Positions 18,300 through 28,210 of a stretch of 64,000 nucleotides of DNA are shown here, one piece after another. The stretch is from an uncultured Fibrobacter sp. (lineage in GTDB: Bacteria; Fibrobacterota; Fibrobacteria; Fibrobacterales; Fibrobacteraceae), in NCBI RefSeq assembly GCF_947166265.1, contig NZ_CAMVDO010000011.1, forward strand, positions 42,912-106,911. The letters are read 5' to 3'. Below the pieces are notes generated by a model, which did not search any database, was not told the origin of the DNA, and saw nothing but the letters and a program-made list of their open reading frames with translations. The first letter of the stretch is position 1, and the number at the start of each line of letters is the position of its first letter. The position numbers were made by a program, and so were the translations under genes.

Positions 18300-18384
18300 T
18301 TTATACCTCATTGTTTTGGTGAAAAAGAAGTGAAGGGCCGTGCCACTGTGTGGCTTGGCCCTGTGCAGACCTATGGTGTGCGGT

Positions 18385-20700
18385 TTAGTCCTGAAGACAA
18401 CGAACCGATTTACCGTAGCCTTTACCGGTGTCATCGTCTTGGATCACCTTATCGCTTACATCCAATATCCAGGAGTAGGCATGATTGCTATTGTACTCAG
18501 TGGCGCTCCAGAACTCGACTCCATTACCGTATTCGAGGGGGATTGGGTTCCAAATGTCGCTACCAACAGGAAGAGCGGAGAACCCATACGCATCCTCGAA
18601 TGTCCTGCCCCAACCCGTTTGTGACTTGAGAGTCTTTCCTGCTGTTGATTGCCCACCAACTTCGTTAAAAAGAGTTTCCCATTCCGTTTTCGTAGGCATG
18701 TGCCAGCCCGGTGGACAAACTCCCTGAACCTTTGCCGGGAGAGAGCAAGTCTTGCCACAACCGCAGTCCACACCATTGCCACCGTCATAAAGGGCTGCGG
18801 AATCGATTGCATCACTCCAGGTGTAAAGACGACCTGCCGTTTCGGCACAATTTTTCTCATGATAGTATTCGCACCAACTGCCCCTCGGAGTCTTCACGCC
18901 AGCGGCATAGTTCAGATTTTCAGCCATCCATGTCTGGTTACCAATTTTCACCGTTTTGTAGACTTTATTATCGCGTTCATCGGTCATGGTGCCGTATGTA
19001 ATTTCCGGGTTCAGGCGAGCCTCCTTCGGAATATCCCACCTCCACTCCGTCATATTTACCCAGCCGTTTGCCGTGCAGTAGAAAGGAGTTTCCCATTTAT
19101 TCTTATCCATTGCTCCTTCACGTTTTTCTGTACAAGCATTATTTAAAGTCTTATCGAAACCATCCGCGATCTTCCATTCGCCCTGCTTTTCGTCATATTT
19201 GTATTTTTCTCCCGTCACAAGCCCCGTCCACAATTCTCCGTCAACGCCCTTATCTTTACCAGACTTATAAAAATCCTTCTCAACATTGGTCGCTTCAACC
19301 CACGCGTCATCCTTACAGATGTAACGAGTCTGCGTCCCATATTTGGAACTATGCTCGTTCTTTACAGCGAGAATTTCGCCCTCATTTTTTGAATCGCATT
19401 CGCCAAGGCCGTAGGTCGTGTACCAGAAGTTACGTACGTACTTTTCAAAATCGGGCACCGTTCCTAGATTCCACATTTCGATGTTGCTACGGATAGGGGC
19501 TAATTCGCCCGCAAGGTCTTTTGAAGCCGCCCAATCGGCAATTTTTGCCTTTGTTTGTTCGTCATCCCAGCTTCCGTCACTTTCGATATCAATCGCGAAC
19601 TTGGTCAAGAATTCGGTAAGATCGGTTTCGTTCAAGTCACGGAGCGTCAGCACACTTAACGCAAGAAGCGCCGCATTGCCATCGCTCTTGCCGAAAATGT
19701 CAAGATCTTCGGAACTTGCAAACTCACCCTCGATGCCAAAGGCTTTCAGGACTTCGGTAGCAGCCTGTTTTTTGGCAGAGGCTACATCCATGCCCGTACG
19801 CGCCAAGTACATGGCGCGTTCGTATTCTAGGTGCGTAAGCAAGTTGATGTTCACCGTCTTGCGGTCGGAAAGGTCCGTGAAAGCGTTCAAGGAGACCTGT
19901 CCTTTGGAATTACTTCCCGTGATTTCGTTACGGAAATACCCACTCGTTTCAAGCAACGCATACTGGCTCACAAGCGTCACGTTCGAAACGCTGAACTTGC
20001 CTTCGTCCGTAGTAATTTTCCCAGTAAAGCTCTTGCCTGTTTGGGCATAGGTCACGCCGTCCAATTCGTAAAGCTTGACCGCTGAACCTACTGCAAAAGG
20101 GCCTTTCTGCGACACGCCACTAATGGACACGTCCTTAATCTCAACTATGCCAGGCAGTTCAGATGCTGAACTGTTCTCCTCGTTCGTAAGGGTACTACTA
20201 GAAGACTCCCCGTCAAGCGAGGATTGAGAAGATGAAGATTCCGCAGAATCAGAGGACGAGGATTCATCCTTGACGGAGGATGACGACTTCGCCTTATCCG
20301 TACCGCCACTCGAGCTGACTTCATCCTCGCAGTCTTCACAACTCGATGAAGATTTCTTCTTGCCGGTGCTACTGCTAGATTCTTCGGCATCCTCCAACGT
20401 AGAAGAGGATGACTCATCTTCGTCATTGTAAGAATTCAGGGAATCGACATTTATCCATTCACCCTTTAAACAGACAAAGTCGGATTTTTCTTTCTTGACA
20501 AAGACGGTATCACCCTCTAGGTCATTGGAACAAGCCTCCAAGTCTTCAACAGAAGAAACCAGTTCGTTTTTTTCTGGAGCGCTGCTGCTACCGCTATCGC
20601 CACCGCAAGCGAACAGAAGCGCGCAACTAGAGATAGCAACGCCTGCTTTCAGCAAGTTTTCAATGATGATTTTTGTTTCCGGTTTTTTGTTCCAAGCCAT
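18385..20700 (-). CDS. FISUMP-domain lipoprotein
   Basis: A 771-residue predicted lipoprotein. GGAGG stands 6 nt before the ATG at 20700. The signal peptide ends in the lipobox ALLFAC, followed by about 110 residues of Ser/Asp/Glu-rich linker with SSSS runs. The middle (about 180-440) starts VSISGVSQKGPFAVGSAVKL and looks like a beta-sandwich plus helical region found in other Fibrobacter surface proteins. The C-terminal ~180 residues are a FISUMP domain (YKTVKIGNQTWMAENLNYA, WSDAID, GVCPPGWHMPTKTEWETL, FWSATEYNS, SVRCLQD). The function of FISUMP is not established; cell-surface exposure is likely. Confidence 0.85.
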   Translation of the reverse strand: MAWNKKPETKIIIENLLKAGVAISSCALLFACGGDSGSSSAPEKNELVSSVEDLEACSNDLEGDTVFVKKEKSDFVCLKGEWINVDSLNSYNDEDESSSSTLEDAEESSSSTGKKKSSSSCEDCEDEVSSSGGTDKAKSSSSVKDESSSSDSAESSSSQSSLDGESSSSTLTNEENSSASELPGIVEIKDVSISGVSQKGPFAVGSAVKLYELDGVTYAQTGKSFTGKITTDEGKFSVSNVTLVSQYALLETSGYFRNEITGSNSKGQVSLNAFTDLSDRKTVNINLLTHLEYERAMYLARTGMDVASAKKQAATEVLKAFGIEGEFASSEDLDIFGKSDGNAALLALSVLTLRDLNETDLTEFLTKFAIDIESDGSWDDEQTKAKIADWAASKDLAGELAPIRSNIEMWNLGTVPDFEKYVRNFWYTTYGLGECDSKNEGEILAVKNEHSSKYGTQTRYICKDDAWVEATNVEKDFYKSGKDKGVDGELWTGLVTGEKYKYDEKQGEWKIADGFDKTLNNACTEKREGAMDKNKWETPFYCTANGWVNMTEWRWDIPKEARLNPEITYGTMTDERDNKVYKTVKIGNQTWMAENLNYAAGVKTPRGSWCEYYHEKNCAETAGRLYTWSDAIDSAALYDGGNGVDCGCGKTCSLPAKVQGVCPPGWHMPTKTEWETLFNEVGGQSTAGKTLKSQTGWGRTFEDAYGFSALPVGSDIWNPIPLEYGNGVEFWSATEYNSNHAYSWILDVSDKVIQDDDTGKGYGKSVRCLQD

Positions 20701-21177
20701 GATAGCCTCCATTGTTAAAAACCTATGGAGTTCACTCTTGTAGTATGGCAGGAACCGTGCCAAAATTTGCTTGAAAGCAAAAGGCGCGAGTCGCTGCATT
20801 TACCTAACCGAGGCTCTCGAATGCCTATGCATGATAAACGCAAACGACCCACGCCCCAAAAGGGCGACAACACTGCGGACATGGATTGCTTCGCATCTAC
20901 GATGCTCGCAATGACGTTTCCACAATTTGTCGAAACACGCCCAAAGGAGCCACGACAAGTGGCCCGTTAAACGTATCTACGTGAGCGTTCGCCTTGTCCT
21001 CATGCATTGGAAATTTTCGAGATTTCGGTTAGAGAACAAGAGCAAAACTCTATTTTGAATTAAAAATAACATAAAAATTTACAAAACGAACGGTATTTAT
21101 CAAAAAAAAAATACACAACCTCACAAATTTGCCCAAAACAGCAAATTTTCGCTAATCCAAATTGGAATAATGTAAAA
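20701..21177. other. Gene-free stretch with one type A repeat
   Basis: This ~480-bp interval separates two divergent genes. It holds a type A palindromic repeat (20885..20917) and a run of ten A near 21103-21112. The short open frames are interrupted by the repeat and lack recognisable protein features. I see no RNA gene. Confidence 0.55.
20885..20917. repeat. Palindromic repeat, type A, intergenic
   Basis: ATTGCTTCGCATC then TACGATGCTCGCAATGACG. GCATC and GATGC form the inner stem. It ends as the genic copies do (TCGCAATGACG). Confidence 0.75.
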
Positions 21178-21206
21178 TTGACAAGCGCCCCCACGGATTA
21201 TATATT
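21178..21206 (+). promoter_or_regulatory. Sigma-70 promoter for the GH18 gene
   Basis: TTGACA (21178-21183), a 17-nt spacer and TATATT (21201-21206) precede the ATG at 21241 by 34 nt. This is one of three clear promoters in the window and fixes the start downstream of it. Confidence 0.78.
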
Positions 21207-21240
21207 TCTACTTGTATTCTACCAAAGGGGGTTCACAGCA

Positions 21241-22458
21241 ATGTTTCGGAAGCCTATTGTCACCTTCGTTTTCACTCTCGCCAGCATTTGTTCGGCATGG
21301 GCGGAGCCGCTGTTCATCGGCTACTACCCCGACTGGGGAAAGTGGCACAAGCCGGCCTACACCGTAGACAAGGTGCCATACGAAAAGTTGACGCACGTGC
21401 TGTGGAGTTTCATTACGCCGGACACCGACGGTTCGCTCAAAGGCGACGCTGCAGAAGACCCGACGGCATTGGATGAAATGGTCGAACTCGCACACGCCGC
21501 AGGCACCAAGGCGATCGTTTCGCTCGGCGGTGGCGGACAAAGTGAAAACTTCGTACCCGTCGCATCGGACGATGATCTCCGCCAAAAGTTTATCGCGAAC
21601 CTCGTGCAGTTCGTGGCCGACCACAACCTGGACGGCCTCGACATGGACTGGGAATGGGAATACAACCCCGTCCCCGAAGCAGACACCATCGCCTACAGCA
21701 AGTTGCTCTCCGAACTCCGCGAAGCGCTCCCCCAGGGCAAGACTCTTTCGGCGGCACTCCCCTGCTCGCCCTATTACGGCAAATGGTTCACGCCCGAAGT
21801 CCTCGTGAAAAATCTGGACTGGTTCGGGTTCATGACCTACGACATGACCGGCGACTGGGATGACAAGGCCATGTTCGATTCGCCGCTCTACCCGCACGAA
21901 GGCTACACCACCTGGTCGTGGGAAGAAACCCGCGACTATTGGAAAAACCGCGGAGTCCCCACCGAAAAGATGGTCTTCGGCATTCCCTCTTTCGGATTCC
22001 AATTTGATGGAGCGACAGGCCCCGGCACCGACTTCATCAAGAAAACCGCAAAACAAGTCCCCTACAAGGATATCGTTACAAACCCCGAATGGGAATACTA
22101 TTTCGACAGCGTCTCCGTAGAGCCCTACGGCGTATCTTCGACCGGCTACGTCACCTTCGAAGACCCGCATTCTTCCGCCATCAAGAGCCGCTGGGTCAAG
22201 GAAAACGGCTACGCAGGCATCATGGTGTGGGAGGTCTCGCACGACTACATCGAGGGTACGGGCAACCCGATTCTCGACAGCATCGCGGTCGTGCTCCGCG
22301 AATCCGCGACCACCGCCATACGCCCTGCAAGTAAAATCCGTGCTACAGGTTCACAGCAGCGCCTACAAAACACTCAAGGCAAGCAGTTTGACGCCCTCGG
22401 AAAAAAAGTGCAAAACAAGCAAAAGACAAAGCTCCATTTGCACCTTTTCGAGCCGTAA
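21241..22458 (+). CDS. Secreted glycoside hydrolase family 18 (chitinase-like)
   Basis: GH18 enzymes cleave beta-1,4-linked N-acetylglucosamine polymers with substrate-assisted catalysis. The 405-residue protein starts with a signal peptide cut after SICSAWA, then PLFIGYYPDWGKWH. The catalytic motif DGLDMDWEWE is complete, with D131, D134, D136 and the acid E138. SLGGGGQ, MTYDMTGDW and GIMVWEVSHD match other barrel strands. The last ~50 residues (after ATTAIRP) are Lys/Gln-rich with FDALGKKV and resemble C-terminal tails of secreted Fibrobacter enzymes. The ATG at 21241 has AAAGGGGG upstream and follows a strong promoter. Chitin or peptidoglycan-derived glycans are possible substrates. Confidence 0.9.
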   Translation: MFRKPIVTFVFTLASICSAWAEPLFIGYYPDWGKWHKPAYTVDKVPYEKLTHVLWSFITPDTDGSLKGDAAEDPTALDEMVELAHAAGTKAIVSLGGGGQSENFVPVASDDDLRQKFIANLVQFVADHNLDGLDMDWEWEYNPVPEADTIAYSKLLSELREALPQGKTLSAALPCSPYYGKWFTPEVLVKNLDWFGFMTYDMTGDWDDKAMFDSPLYPHEGYTTWSWEETRDYWKNRGVPTEKMVFGIPSFGFQFDGATGPGTDFIKKTAKQVPYKDIVTNPEWEYYFDSVSVEPYGVSSTGYVTFEDPHSSAIKSRWVKENGYAGIMVWEVSHDYIEGTGNPILDSIAVVLRESATTAIRPASKIRATGSQQRLQNTQGKQFDALGKKVQNKQKTKLHLHLFEP

Positions 22459-22496
22459 CCACAGGCGCTGCGCCCCCCCCTTTATTTACAAGCTAT

Positions 22497-23141
22497 CTAC
22501 AGGCTTACGAACTTGCGCATCCCAAGCGCAACGGCCAGGATGCACACCGCAACAGAGATGAGCAGAACGACCACAGGGACAAACACGTCCTGCAAGAAAA
22601 TTTCGTGACCGAGCTGCACCAGCAGCAAAAGCGGCACGATAAAAATCAACGAAAAATGAGTCGCCGCACGCACCGTCTTGACGCGCAGCGAAAGGTATAA
22701 CGAAAAGGAACTCGTCAAGAGAACCGCCGAAAGGGCTCCCAGAACAGACGCCACGGCCGCAGTGGTCGAAATTTCAGGGTGAGCGAACCAGAAGGCGCCT
22801 TCCGCCAGCAACGAAAACACCACCGGGAAAGGCAACACGGCAAATAGCTTTCCCCAAAAAAGTCTTGCCGGAGCAATCGGCGCAAGCTGCAAAAGTTCGA
22901 GAGAATTTCTTTCGCGCTCCCCCGCAAAGCTGTCCGCCGCAAGGGGTGAACCCATCGGAGCCATGAGGCAGCCGAGCAGGAGCATCATATACCCTTCCAT
23001 GCCTTCCATAATCTGATCGCCATACCGCGAGACGGCAATCGCCTGACTCGCCGCAAGAATCACAGGCGGAATAATAAAGGGAATCCAAAATTTGGGATCC
23101 CTAAAAATCAGGCGGATTTCATGTCTAAAGACGTGAAGCAT
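22497..23141 (-). CDS. ABC-2 type transporter permease subunit
   Basis: A 214-residue integral membrane protein with about six hydrophobic segments. It begins VFRHEIRLIFRDPKFWIPFII, typical of the ABC-2/NatB permease group, and contains the conserved cytoplasmic segment AGERERNSLELLQLAPI. These permeases pair with an ATP-binding subunit, but none is encoded in the neighbourhood. It is last in an apparent minus operon after a HAD phosphatase and a lipoprotein, 29 nt after the latter. The transported compound is unknown. It converges on the GH18 gene, with an 8-C tract (22473-22480) in the short gap. Confidence 0.8.
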   Translation of the reverse strand: MLHVFRHEIRLIFRDPKFWIPFIIPPVILAASQAIAVSRYGDQIMEGMEGYMMLLLGCLMAPMGSPLAADSFAGERERNSLELLQLAPIAPARLFWGKLFAVLPFPVVFSLLAEGAFWFAHPEISTTAAVASVLGALSAVLLTSSFSLYLSLRVKTVRAATHFSLIFIVPLLLLVQLGHEIFLQDVFVPVVVLLISVAVCILAVALGMRKFVSL

Positions 23142-23170
23142 GAATAGGTTGCTTTAACCGCAAAAGAAAT

Positions 23171-24187
23171 CTAACGAGCAAAGCCCGCCTGGACCAGGTT
23201 CACAAGACCGCGGGCGAAAGACTTCGCTTGAGCCTTGGCCTCGTCATCAACCACAGGAACCCACTTTGCAAGCGGGATCTTCTTGTCGCGCTTCAGATCC
23301 AGGACCAACTGGGCAACGCAATATTCGTCGTAAACGATATCGTTTGCATAAGTGTCGAAATTGAATTTCTTGGCGGCATAACGGTCATTCTGGAAGTCTT
23401 CGAACGCGGCTTCGCAGTCTTCCTGGTTGATCGCATAGCGCAGGTTGAACGTCACAGGGCATTCATCATCTTCGTAAGAAATCGTAATCTTGCCCGAAGA
23501 TTCCTTAAGATCCGAGACCTCCACCGAAACGAGTCCATCATAGATAGTCAACTCTTCGCAGGAACCCACGCGAATATCCGCAAGCATTTTCTTTTCGTTG
23601 GTAGAAGTATCACGCGGAGCCTTGAAAAGATTATAGAAGTCCGTGAGATACTGATCCACTTCTTCAAGTGCGGAATTGCCCTTGCGGAACAAGGCGTAGT
23701 AATCCTTCATAAAGCAGCTGCCGTTATACTGAGAAACCATCGATACGATATCGTCATCGTCGAGGCGAAGGCCGCTCAGAATTTTCAGGCCGTCCTCTTC
23801 GCTGTTGCCCCAGAATCCAACAGGGAACGACTCGCCGTCATAGCTATACTTCGCGACTTCCTTCTTTCCCTTTTTGGCAGTAACGACGCCCTTGCGTTCA
23901 GTCACCTTGTAGGTCACCGTATCCCATTCGGCGCCCTTGTCGTCGGGGCCGACCAAATTACCAAGCGTTCCCGTCTTGCAAACCGGAACTATTTTCACAA
24001 ACGAAGAATTATCTTCGTCATAGGAATATTTCGCCTTGGAAAGCACAATTTCAAAGGGTTCGTCCAAATCAAACGTCCCCGAACTAGAATCATCGCTACA
24101 GGCAACCATCGCAAAAGTCGAACCGAGCGCGAGGGTGGCAGCACCCATCATTTTAGCAAGAGACAGTTCCATTTTTTTACGAATCAT
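23171..24187 (-). CDS. Lipoprotein of unknown function
   Basis: A 338-residue protein with a signal peptide and lipobox TFAMVAC, then a Ser/Asp-rich linker DDSSSG. Beyond that I recognise no domain. It holds scattered cysteines (for example KIVPVCKTG, NGSCFMKDY, VGSCEELTIYD, DECPVTFN, QEDCEAAF), enough for several disulfides, and ends NLVQAGFAR. GGAG precedes the ATG. It lies 17 nt after the HAD gene and 29 nt before the permease gene on the same strand, so the three are probably one transcript. Confidence 0.7.
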   Translation of the reverse strand: MIRKKMELSLAKMMGAATLALGSTFAMVACSDDSSSGTFDLDEPFEIVLSKAKYSYDEDNSSFVKIVPVCKTGTLGNLVGPDDKGAEWDTVTYKVTERKGVVTAKKGKKEVAKYSYDGESFPVGFWGNSEEDGLKILSGLRLDDDDIVSMVSQYNGSCFMKDYYALFRKGNSALEEVDQYLTDFYNLFKAPRDTSTNEKKMLADIRVGSCEELTIYDGLVSVEVSDLKESSGKITISYEDDECPVTFNLRYAINQEDCEAAFEDFQNDRYAAKKFNFDTYANDIVYDEYCVAQLVLDLKRDKKIPLAKWVPVVDDEAKAQAKSFARGLVNLVQAGFAR

Positions 24188-24204
24188 ATATTCTCCGTTT
24201 TAAA

Positions 24205-25005
24205 TCAGATTTCACCCTTGAAAAAGGATTCAAAGTCGATATCACTTACCATATCGACAATAAACTCCGGTTTGTCAAATAATTTTTCAAGATCATGCTG
24301 TTTTGTTTCGCCACAGAGCGGAAGCACGAACCGGCAGCCACTGCGCTTGGCAAGTTCAAAGTCGGTATAGAGGCGGTCACCCACGAACAGGATTTCTTCG
24401 GGCTTGTACTTTTTCAAAAGCCCCGAAAGCATCGCCGGGTTGGGCTTACCGAAACTGCGTTCGGGTTCTACACCGTAGGCCGTCTTGAGGAGCGCCATAA
24501 AACTTCCGATATCGGGCACGGGGCCATTTGCATCGGGGCAGACAAAGTCGGTGTGCGTGACCCAGAAAGGAATCTTACGCTGCACGCGGAACGAAAGTTC
24601 GCAAAGCTCGCGGTAGTTAAAACTGTTATGGTAGGCAATCAGCACCAGTTCGGTGTCGGCGACATCAGGATGCAGGTTGAGCGTCGGGTCCTGCGCAGCA
24701 AACCACTCCGTGACTTCGGGATTCGCGAAAAAGAAAACGTTCTTGATTCCTTCTTCGTGAATGGCGTCGAGCGAATGGTACAAGGCCGAGATAATCGCAT
24801 CGTCGGACAGCGGAAGCCCCATGACCTTGAGACGGTTCTCGTAGAACACGGGCGACTTGCTGGTGTTGTTGCTCAGGTAGTAGACGGGCACCTGACGCGC
24901 CACTCGGCAGACAGTCTTGACGGCCTTGGGGTACGGACGACCACTCAGGTATAACGTACCGTCGAGATCAAACACAACAGCTTTTACGGGAGTGCGTTTC
25001 GTCAT
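24205..25005 (-). CDS. HAD-IIA family phosphatase (NagD-like)
   Basis: A 266-residue HAD-superfamily hydrolase of subfamily IIA. Motif I VVFDLDGTLY has the nucleophile D13 and general acid D15, motif II is YLSNNTSKSP, and motif III/IV is FVGDRLYTDFELAKRSGC. The cap lies between. Family members dephosphorylate small phosphoesters such as nucleotides or sugar phosphates; the substrate cannot be inferred here. The start has no Shine-Dalgarno, but TACTATATT ends 7 nt upstream, suggesting a leaderless message. It is first in a three-gene operon. Confidence 0.88.
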   Translation of the reverse strand: MTKRTPVKAVVFDLDGTLYLSGRPYPKAVKTVCRVARQVPVYYLSNNTSKSPVFYENRLKVMGLPLSDDAIISALYHSLDAIHEEGIKNVFFFANPEVTEWFAAQDPTLNLHPDVADTELVLIAYHNSFNYRELCELSFRVQRKIPFWVTHTDFVCPDANGPVPDIGSFMALLKTAYGVEPERSFGKPNPAMLSGLLKKYKPEEILFVGDRLYTDFELAKRSGCRFVLPLCGETKQHDLEKLFDKPEFIVDMVSDIDFESFFKGEI

Positions 25006-25339
25006 ATGAATGAATATAGTAATTAGCAGACGGTAGGAAATGACTCGAGCGTGTCATCCTGAGCGAAACGAAGTGAAGTCGAAGGATCTCTAGTTGAATA
25101 AGGTCCCTGAGCCTGCCGAAGGGGGAAGTTTCCCCCTCGCGAAAGCCTTGCCAAATCCAGCGCAGGCCTCCTTACGATATTTGCACTCACTCGCTAACCG
25201 GTTACACCGGGGCTCATTCGTCACAAATCTCGCAGTCGGCCTTAACTTCGGCGCAAGTCTTTCGCTACCCTCACTACGGGGGTTCCCCCCGTAACGCCCC
25301 CGAAGCATCACGAAGCAATAACTTTTTTATTTTTGTGCT
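25006..25339. other. Repeat- and hairpin-rich intergenic stretch
   Basis: This divergent gap contains a type B repeat (25053-25093), then GTCCCTGAGCCTGCCGAAGG, a GGGGGAA/TTCCCCC stem (25121-25127 with 25130-25136), a CCGG-TTACA-CCGG stem near 25198-25210 and an ACGGGGG/CCCCCGT stem (25276-25282 with 25286-25292). Open frames on both strands here carry no recognisable protein. Confidence 0.7.
25053..25093. repeat. Palindromic repeat, type B
   Basis: GTCATCCTGAGCG, inner stem, then GTCGAAGGATCTCTAG; closely related to the inverted copy at 9436..9480. Confidence 0.78.
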
Positions 25340-26053
25340 ATGAAGACACCTGATAGTCGCTTTTATTGCCCGCTGATTTCGGTCGGCACCATTACCTTGG
25401 ACGAAAACGAGAGTAGCCACGCCGTGCGCGTGTGCAGGGCGTGTGCGGGCGACACGCTGCAGTTGTCCGATGGACTTGGGCATTTCGCCGATGCCGTCAT
25501 CGAAGTTGCCGACGCAAAAGCGTGTGTGGTTCGGGTAGACGAGGTCATCGAAGCAAAGGATCCGCGGCCCAAGGTGTCGCTCGGGATCGCCTGCCTCAAG
25601 GACGACGCCTTGGAAGAAGTCGTCTTTCACGCCGCGCAGACAGAAATTGACAGCATCGTTTTTCTGCGTACGGATTTTTCGCAGGAACCGAAGAATTCCG
25701 ACTTGAAAAAGACGGTTCGCCGCGCCGAACTCAAGAGTCTCGTGAGCCTCAAGCAGTCGAAAAAGCCCTGGATGACGCACATCGAAGGCCCCATCGAATT
25801 TTCGGAATGGCTCAAAAGCTACAAGGGCGACCTTGTCCTCTGCGACATCGACGGGACAAGTGCTCCCGCCCTCGAAACCCTAGCCTCCCCCACGACGCTC
25901 CTTGTGGGCCCCGAGGGCGGATTTTCCCCGAAAGAAATCGAGGCCATCAAGAATTTCAGCAACGGGGCGGTCCACGCCATGAAACTCGGAAACACACGGC
26001 TCCGGGCGCGCACCGCCGCAATCATCGCCATCGGAAAAATCGTCTGCGGATAA
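25340..26053 (+). CDS. rsmE: 16S rRNA (uracil-1498-N3)-methyltransferase
   Basis: RsmE methylates U1498 of 16S rRNA. The 237-residue protein has an N-terminal PUA-like domain (FYCPLISV, HAVRVCRA, DGLGHFADAVIE) and a SPOUT domain whose knot contains LLVGPEGGFSPKEIEA and KLGNTRLRARTAA; the usual family form is LG-xx-ILR-x-ETA, so the substrate-side segment is slightly divergent. No Shine-Dalgarno is seen. tgt follows 47 nt downstream, so both RNA-modification genes probably share a transcript. Confidence 0.9.
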   Translation: MKTPDSRFYCPLISVGTITLDENESSHAVRVCRACAGDTLQLSDGLGHFADAVIEVADAKACVVRVDEVIEAKDPRPKVSLGIACLKDDALEEVVFHAAQTEIDSIVFLRTDFSQEPKNSDLKKTVRRAELKSLVSLKQSKKPWMTHIEGPIEFSEWLKSYKGDLVLCDIDGTSAPALETLASPTTLLVGPEGGFSPKEIEAIKNFSNGAVHAMKLGNTRLRARTAAIIAIGKIVCG

Positions 26054-26097
26054 TAAATCTATCTTTTACCTTAACGCATACTTCCTACCGACACTAA

Positions 26098-27237
<1,140 letters not shown>

Positions 27238-27253
27238 TCGTTCGCATCTAGGA

Positions 27254-27284
27254 AAGGAGATTCCCGACCAAGTCGGGAATGACA
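27254..27284. repeat. Palindromic repeat, type C
   Basis: ATTCCCGAC (27260-27268) pairs with GTCGGGAAT (27272-27280), loop CAA, with GGAG at one end and GACA at the other. It lies between the convergent tgt and SDR genes and lacks a T-run, so it is not a standard terminator. Confidence 0.7.
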
Positions 27285-27303
27285 TCTATTAGGACTGCCG
27301 ATT

Positions 27304-28038
27304 TTATTCTACCGACTTACCTTTTTCAACGGCATCGGCAAGGGTCATACCGGTAAATTCCTGAGCGCTGAACCAGCGGCCGCTCTTCTTGTCGTCCAGA
27401 AGCACAGACACCATGGAACCCGGAATCACACTTTCGGGAGCGTTCGGGGCATTCGGGCCACCGAGATCCGTACGCAACCACCCCGGATCCATCACGTTCA
27501 TCATCACGTCCGTTCCATTTAATTTACACGCAAAATCTTTAACAAACTTCGTTAAAGCAGCCTTAGCGCAGGCATATCCCATCAGTTCCGGTTCATTGGC
27601 GATACCGCTTGTGGTAAGCTGCATACGGCCAAAGCCACGCTGGATCATCCCCGGCAAGAAGTGGTAGGCAATTTTTACCGGAGCAAAGAAGTTCACCGCC
27701 ATGGCATGGTGGAAATCATCCATCGTATTGGTCAGGTAGTCGCTAAAGTAATGGCTCATGAGTCCCGCATTATTGAACACCAGGTCAACCTGGACACCCC
27801 AGCTATCGATTTCGGCGAGGGCGGCATCAATTTCAGCTTCGCTTTCCAGGTTACAGCCCACGGCGCGAACTTCAACACCGTATTTCTTGAGTTCGGCAAT
27901 CACTGGTTCCGCGTGAGCCTTATCGCGCCCCTGCAAAATGATGTTTGCACCGAGTTTTGCCATTTCGATAGCGGTAAGACGGCCTACGCCGCGGCAGCCG
28001 CCGGTAATCAAGGTCCATTTGCCCTTAACGTCAATCAT
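27304..28038 (-). CDS. Short-chain dehydrogenase/reductase
   Basis: A 244-residue NAD(P)-dependent oxidoreductase of the SDR superfamily. TGGCRGVG is the cofactor loop, followed by NNAG, a Ser in TTSGIAN and YACAK as the catalytic Tyr-x3-Lys. The C-terminus has [12 protein letters not shown]. The ATG at 28038 has AGGATGGA upstream; an earlier in-frame start at 28101 lacks a site. Substrate is unknown. It is divergent from glnS, with 172 nt between. Confidence 0.87.
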   Translation of the reverse strand: MIDVKGKWTLITGGCRGVGRLTAIEMAKLGANIILQGRDKAHAEPVIAELKKYGVEVRAVGCNLESEAEIDAALAEIDSWGVQVDLVFNNAGLMSHYFSDYLTNTMDDFHHAMAVNFFAPVKIAYHFLPGMIQRGFGRMQLTTSGIANEPELMGYACAKAALTKFVKDFACKLNGTDVMMNVMDPGWLRTDLGGPNAPNAPESVIPGSMVSVLLDDKKSGRWFSAQEFTGMTLADAVEKGKSVE

Positions 28039-28210
28039 GAATCCATCCTTTGGTTTAGAGGCGGTCCAATCCGCCAAACAATCTAATGTAAAAATAAACA
28101 AGATTCACTCGGGCAATCTGTATTTTTTCAAGATTTTTGTACACAATCGTAAAAGTACCGAGCATATCTTTTTTCTAAATTTATGCCGTAAATTTTCAAA
28201 GGAAACCACC

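Noticed and set aside
20725..20970. An 81-codon plus-strand open frame between divergent genes
   Set aside because: It runs through a type A repeat and has no protein features or ribosome-binding site.
21208..22242. A 344-codon minus-strand open frame
   Set aside because: It is antisense to the GH18 gene with its intact catalytic motif.
22473..22480. C8 tract as a phase-variation switch
   Set aside because: It is between convergent genes, outside any start or promoter that it could switch.
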